NCBI GenBank assembly: GCA_965240325.2 | Contig: OZ251238.1 | Coordinates: forward strand, 620,001-684,000 | Source of the DNA: Rebecca billardiae RCC1528 | Taxonomy: Eukaryota; Haptophyta | Direction: 5' to 3' | Length of the DNA stretch: 64,000 nt | Shown: positions 62,760 through 64,000 of the stretch, in pieces | How the letters are laid out: each line of letters opens with the position of its first letter | How positions within the stretch are numbered: the stretch's first letter is position 1 | The notes under the pieces: model-generated | Seen by the model: only the letters and a program-made list of their open reading frames with translations | Told to the model about the DNA's origin: nothing | Database searches by the model: none | Program-made: the position numbers and the translations under genes

Positions 62760-64000
62760 ATGGCGACAAGGCCTATGCCCTGGCGCAAGCGCCTTTTTGT
62801 CGTGAAGGCTGGCCTAGCCGCGGGTGTCGGCGCGAGCATCGCGCTCATCCCCGCTGTGGGCGTGCTGGCGCGTGGCTATCAGGCGTGGCTCATGCTCGGC
62901 GTCATTGGCCTTGCTGCGGGGCCAACACTCGGCGGCATTACCTCGAGGGGAGGTAATGTTCTCGCTGGAACGGCGGTGGCCGCGGCGCTGAGCGTGCCGT
63001 TTGAGCTCACATGCAGCACGCTGCCACTCGAGGCGGAGGCCGCTGTCATCGCCATCGCTATCACCAGCATGACCTCGCTCGGCATGCTGGCCATCATCCG
63101 CATGCGCACGGCCCCGTCGCTTGCCGCGTGGGAGTACGCCGCCGCCTCGTGTGTGCTCATCTTCGACATGCTGCTGGTCATGAACGTGATGGAGGGGAGC
63201 GCTGCCATCTCCGCCACGCGTGCAGGCGCTGTCGGCGCGGGCGTCGCCATCGGCGCGGTCTTCACGTTTGTGCTGCCGTACCGGGCAGTGGATGCGCTCC
63301 GGGATGACGTCGCCGACTCCCTTCGCGATGTGGCGCGCCTCGTGCCGCTCGTCACGGGCCACTTCACACAAGGTGTGCGAATCCCACCCGTACACGCGCT
63401 CATCACCGCCCGGCCCACCGCGGCGCCGGCTGCGGGGGCGGTCGACGCTGACCCGGCGCACACCCTCTTCCTGCGCCTCGTGGCTGGCCGTGAGCGCCAA
63501 GCCAAGCTGGGTTTTGAGGCCTCGTGGGAGCTCGGCCCGTTTTCGTGGCCTCGCGCGCTTCGCGGGGTGGCCCGCGCCGGCTCGCTGGCTGCAACGAGCA
63601 GCCCGTGCCCGTGCGCAGAGCGCCACACGACCGTGCCCCACCGGTGGCAGTACGCGCAGCTGGGCCGAGCCGTGCGCGCGCTGGCCTACGTCTCGCTGAG
63701 CATCGACGCGCACAACCGCACGTACGAGCAGGCACGCGCAGCAGGCGGCAGCAGCGAAGCGTGGGCGCCGCCACGGCCAGCATCGCAGTTCGAGGACGTG
63801 CCGGAGTTCCGCGCCCTCGTCCTGGCGCTGGAGGACCTGGCTGCAGCGATGGCGGCTTCTCTCGAGGCCGCCGCCGACGTGCTTGACGCCTCGGCGGCGG
63901 GCGGCGGCGCGGAGGTGCGAGGCGCGTGCGAACGGGCGCTGCATGGCGTGCACGGCTCAGGGAGCAGCGCAGCCACGGAGTCGTGCGCTGTGCCAGTACG
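62760..64000 (+). CDS. FUSC/ALMT-like membrane transporter, 3' part cut by window edge
   Basis: An ATG at 62760 opens a frame of 413 codons reaching the right edge with no stop. About five to six hydrophobic segments lie in the first 180 residues: KAGLAAGVGASIALIPAV, QAWLMLGVIGLAAGPTLGGI, AAVIAIAITSMTSLGMLAII, YAAASCVLIFDMLLVMNV and AGAVGAGVAIGAVFTFVLPY. A cytosolic helical region with DALRDDVADSLRDVARLVP follows. This N-terminal bundle plus soluble C-terminal half is the plan of fusaric-acid-resistance/aluminium-activated malate transporter proteins, which move organic anions. Sequence similarity is weak, so the call rests on topology. An intron in the C-terminal half is possible. Confidence 0.55.
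   Translation, partial: MATRPMPWRKRLFVVKAGLAAGVGASIALIPAVGVLARGYQAWLMLGVIGLAAGPTLGGITSRGGNVLAGTAVAAALSVPFELTCSTLPLEAEAAVIAIAITSMTSLGMLAIIRMRTAPSLAAWEYAAASCVLIFDMLLVMNVMEGSAAISATRAGAVGAGVAIGAVFTFVLPYRAVDALRDDVADSLRDVARLVPLVTGHFTQGVRIPPVHALITARPTAAPAAGAVDADPAHTLFLRLVAGRERQAKLGFEASWELGPFSWPRALRGVARAGSLAATSSPCPCAERHTTVPHRWQYAQLGRAVRALAYVSLSIDAHNRTYEQARAAGGSSEAWAPPRPASQFEDVPEFRALVLALEDLAAAMAASLEAAADVLDASAAGGGAEVRGACERALHGVHGSGSSAATESCAVPV

Overview
This is nuclear DNA of a photosynthetic, flagellated eukaryotic alga, most likely a haptophyte. Three things point there. First, coding sequence is very GC-rich, with short GC-rich spliceosomal introns that run from GTGCG to CAG. Second, there is a PsbO precursor whose signal peptide, transit peptide and lumen-targeting segment fit a plastid gained by secondary endosymbiosis. 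Third, there are a ciliary DM10/EF-hand protein, algal-type sulfotransferases and an extracellular hydroxyproline-rich-type protein. The lineage is an inference; no rRNA, tRNA or organellar gene was recognised.

Layout. 1-580: a sulfotransferase running off the left edge. 699-3657: a transposon-like element with near-identical 870-bp terminal inverted repeats and a 5-bp target duplication. 3844-5883: a secreted RCC1-repeat protein with a proline-rich tail. 5884-11363: repeat-rich DNA, including a 312-bp hairpin and the first copy of a second TIR element. 11559-15225 (minus): a Mediator gene that appears to fuse MED10 to MED14. It sits head to head with a peptidyl-serine galactosyltransferase-like gene (15321-17678). 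18421-21382: a hypothetical gene, NOL12/RRP17 and a HET-like protein. 22358-29462: a head-to-head EFHC1-like gene and a large IQ-motif gene. 30311-31866 (minus): a tandem pair of small proteins. 32286-34077: a plant-PMT-like methyltransferase. 35544-38440: MsrA and a hypothetical gene. 39196-39786: TRAPPC6. 40971-43211: a FetB-FetA permease-ATPase fusion. 43414-44941 (minus): a second sulfotransferase. 46271-49941: an ATP9/NEO1-type P4-ATPase. 50564-52276: a SAM-cyclin Y fusion. 52863-54046 (minus): PsbO. 55330-56133: a hypothetical gene. 56469-58033: the second copy of the TIR element, with a decayed gene fragment. 59005-61080 (minus): a disordered protein with an OCRE-like tip. 61491-62302: an MsrB-like protein. 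62760-64000: a FUSC/ALMT-like membrane protein cut by the right edge.

How the genes relate. There are no operons. Several genes form closely spaced divergent pairs that could share promoters: MED10-MED14/galactosyltransferase, NOL12/HET-like, EFHC1/IQ and MsrA/hypothetical. Surface and secretory functions recur: two sulfotransferases, a PMT-like methyltransferase, a Ser-galactosyltransferase, a Pro-rich secreted protein, a TRAPP subunit and a lipid flippase. Exon models were built by hand from frame continuity, CAG acceptors and family alignment from memory; they were not tested against transcripts.
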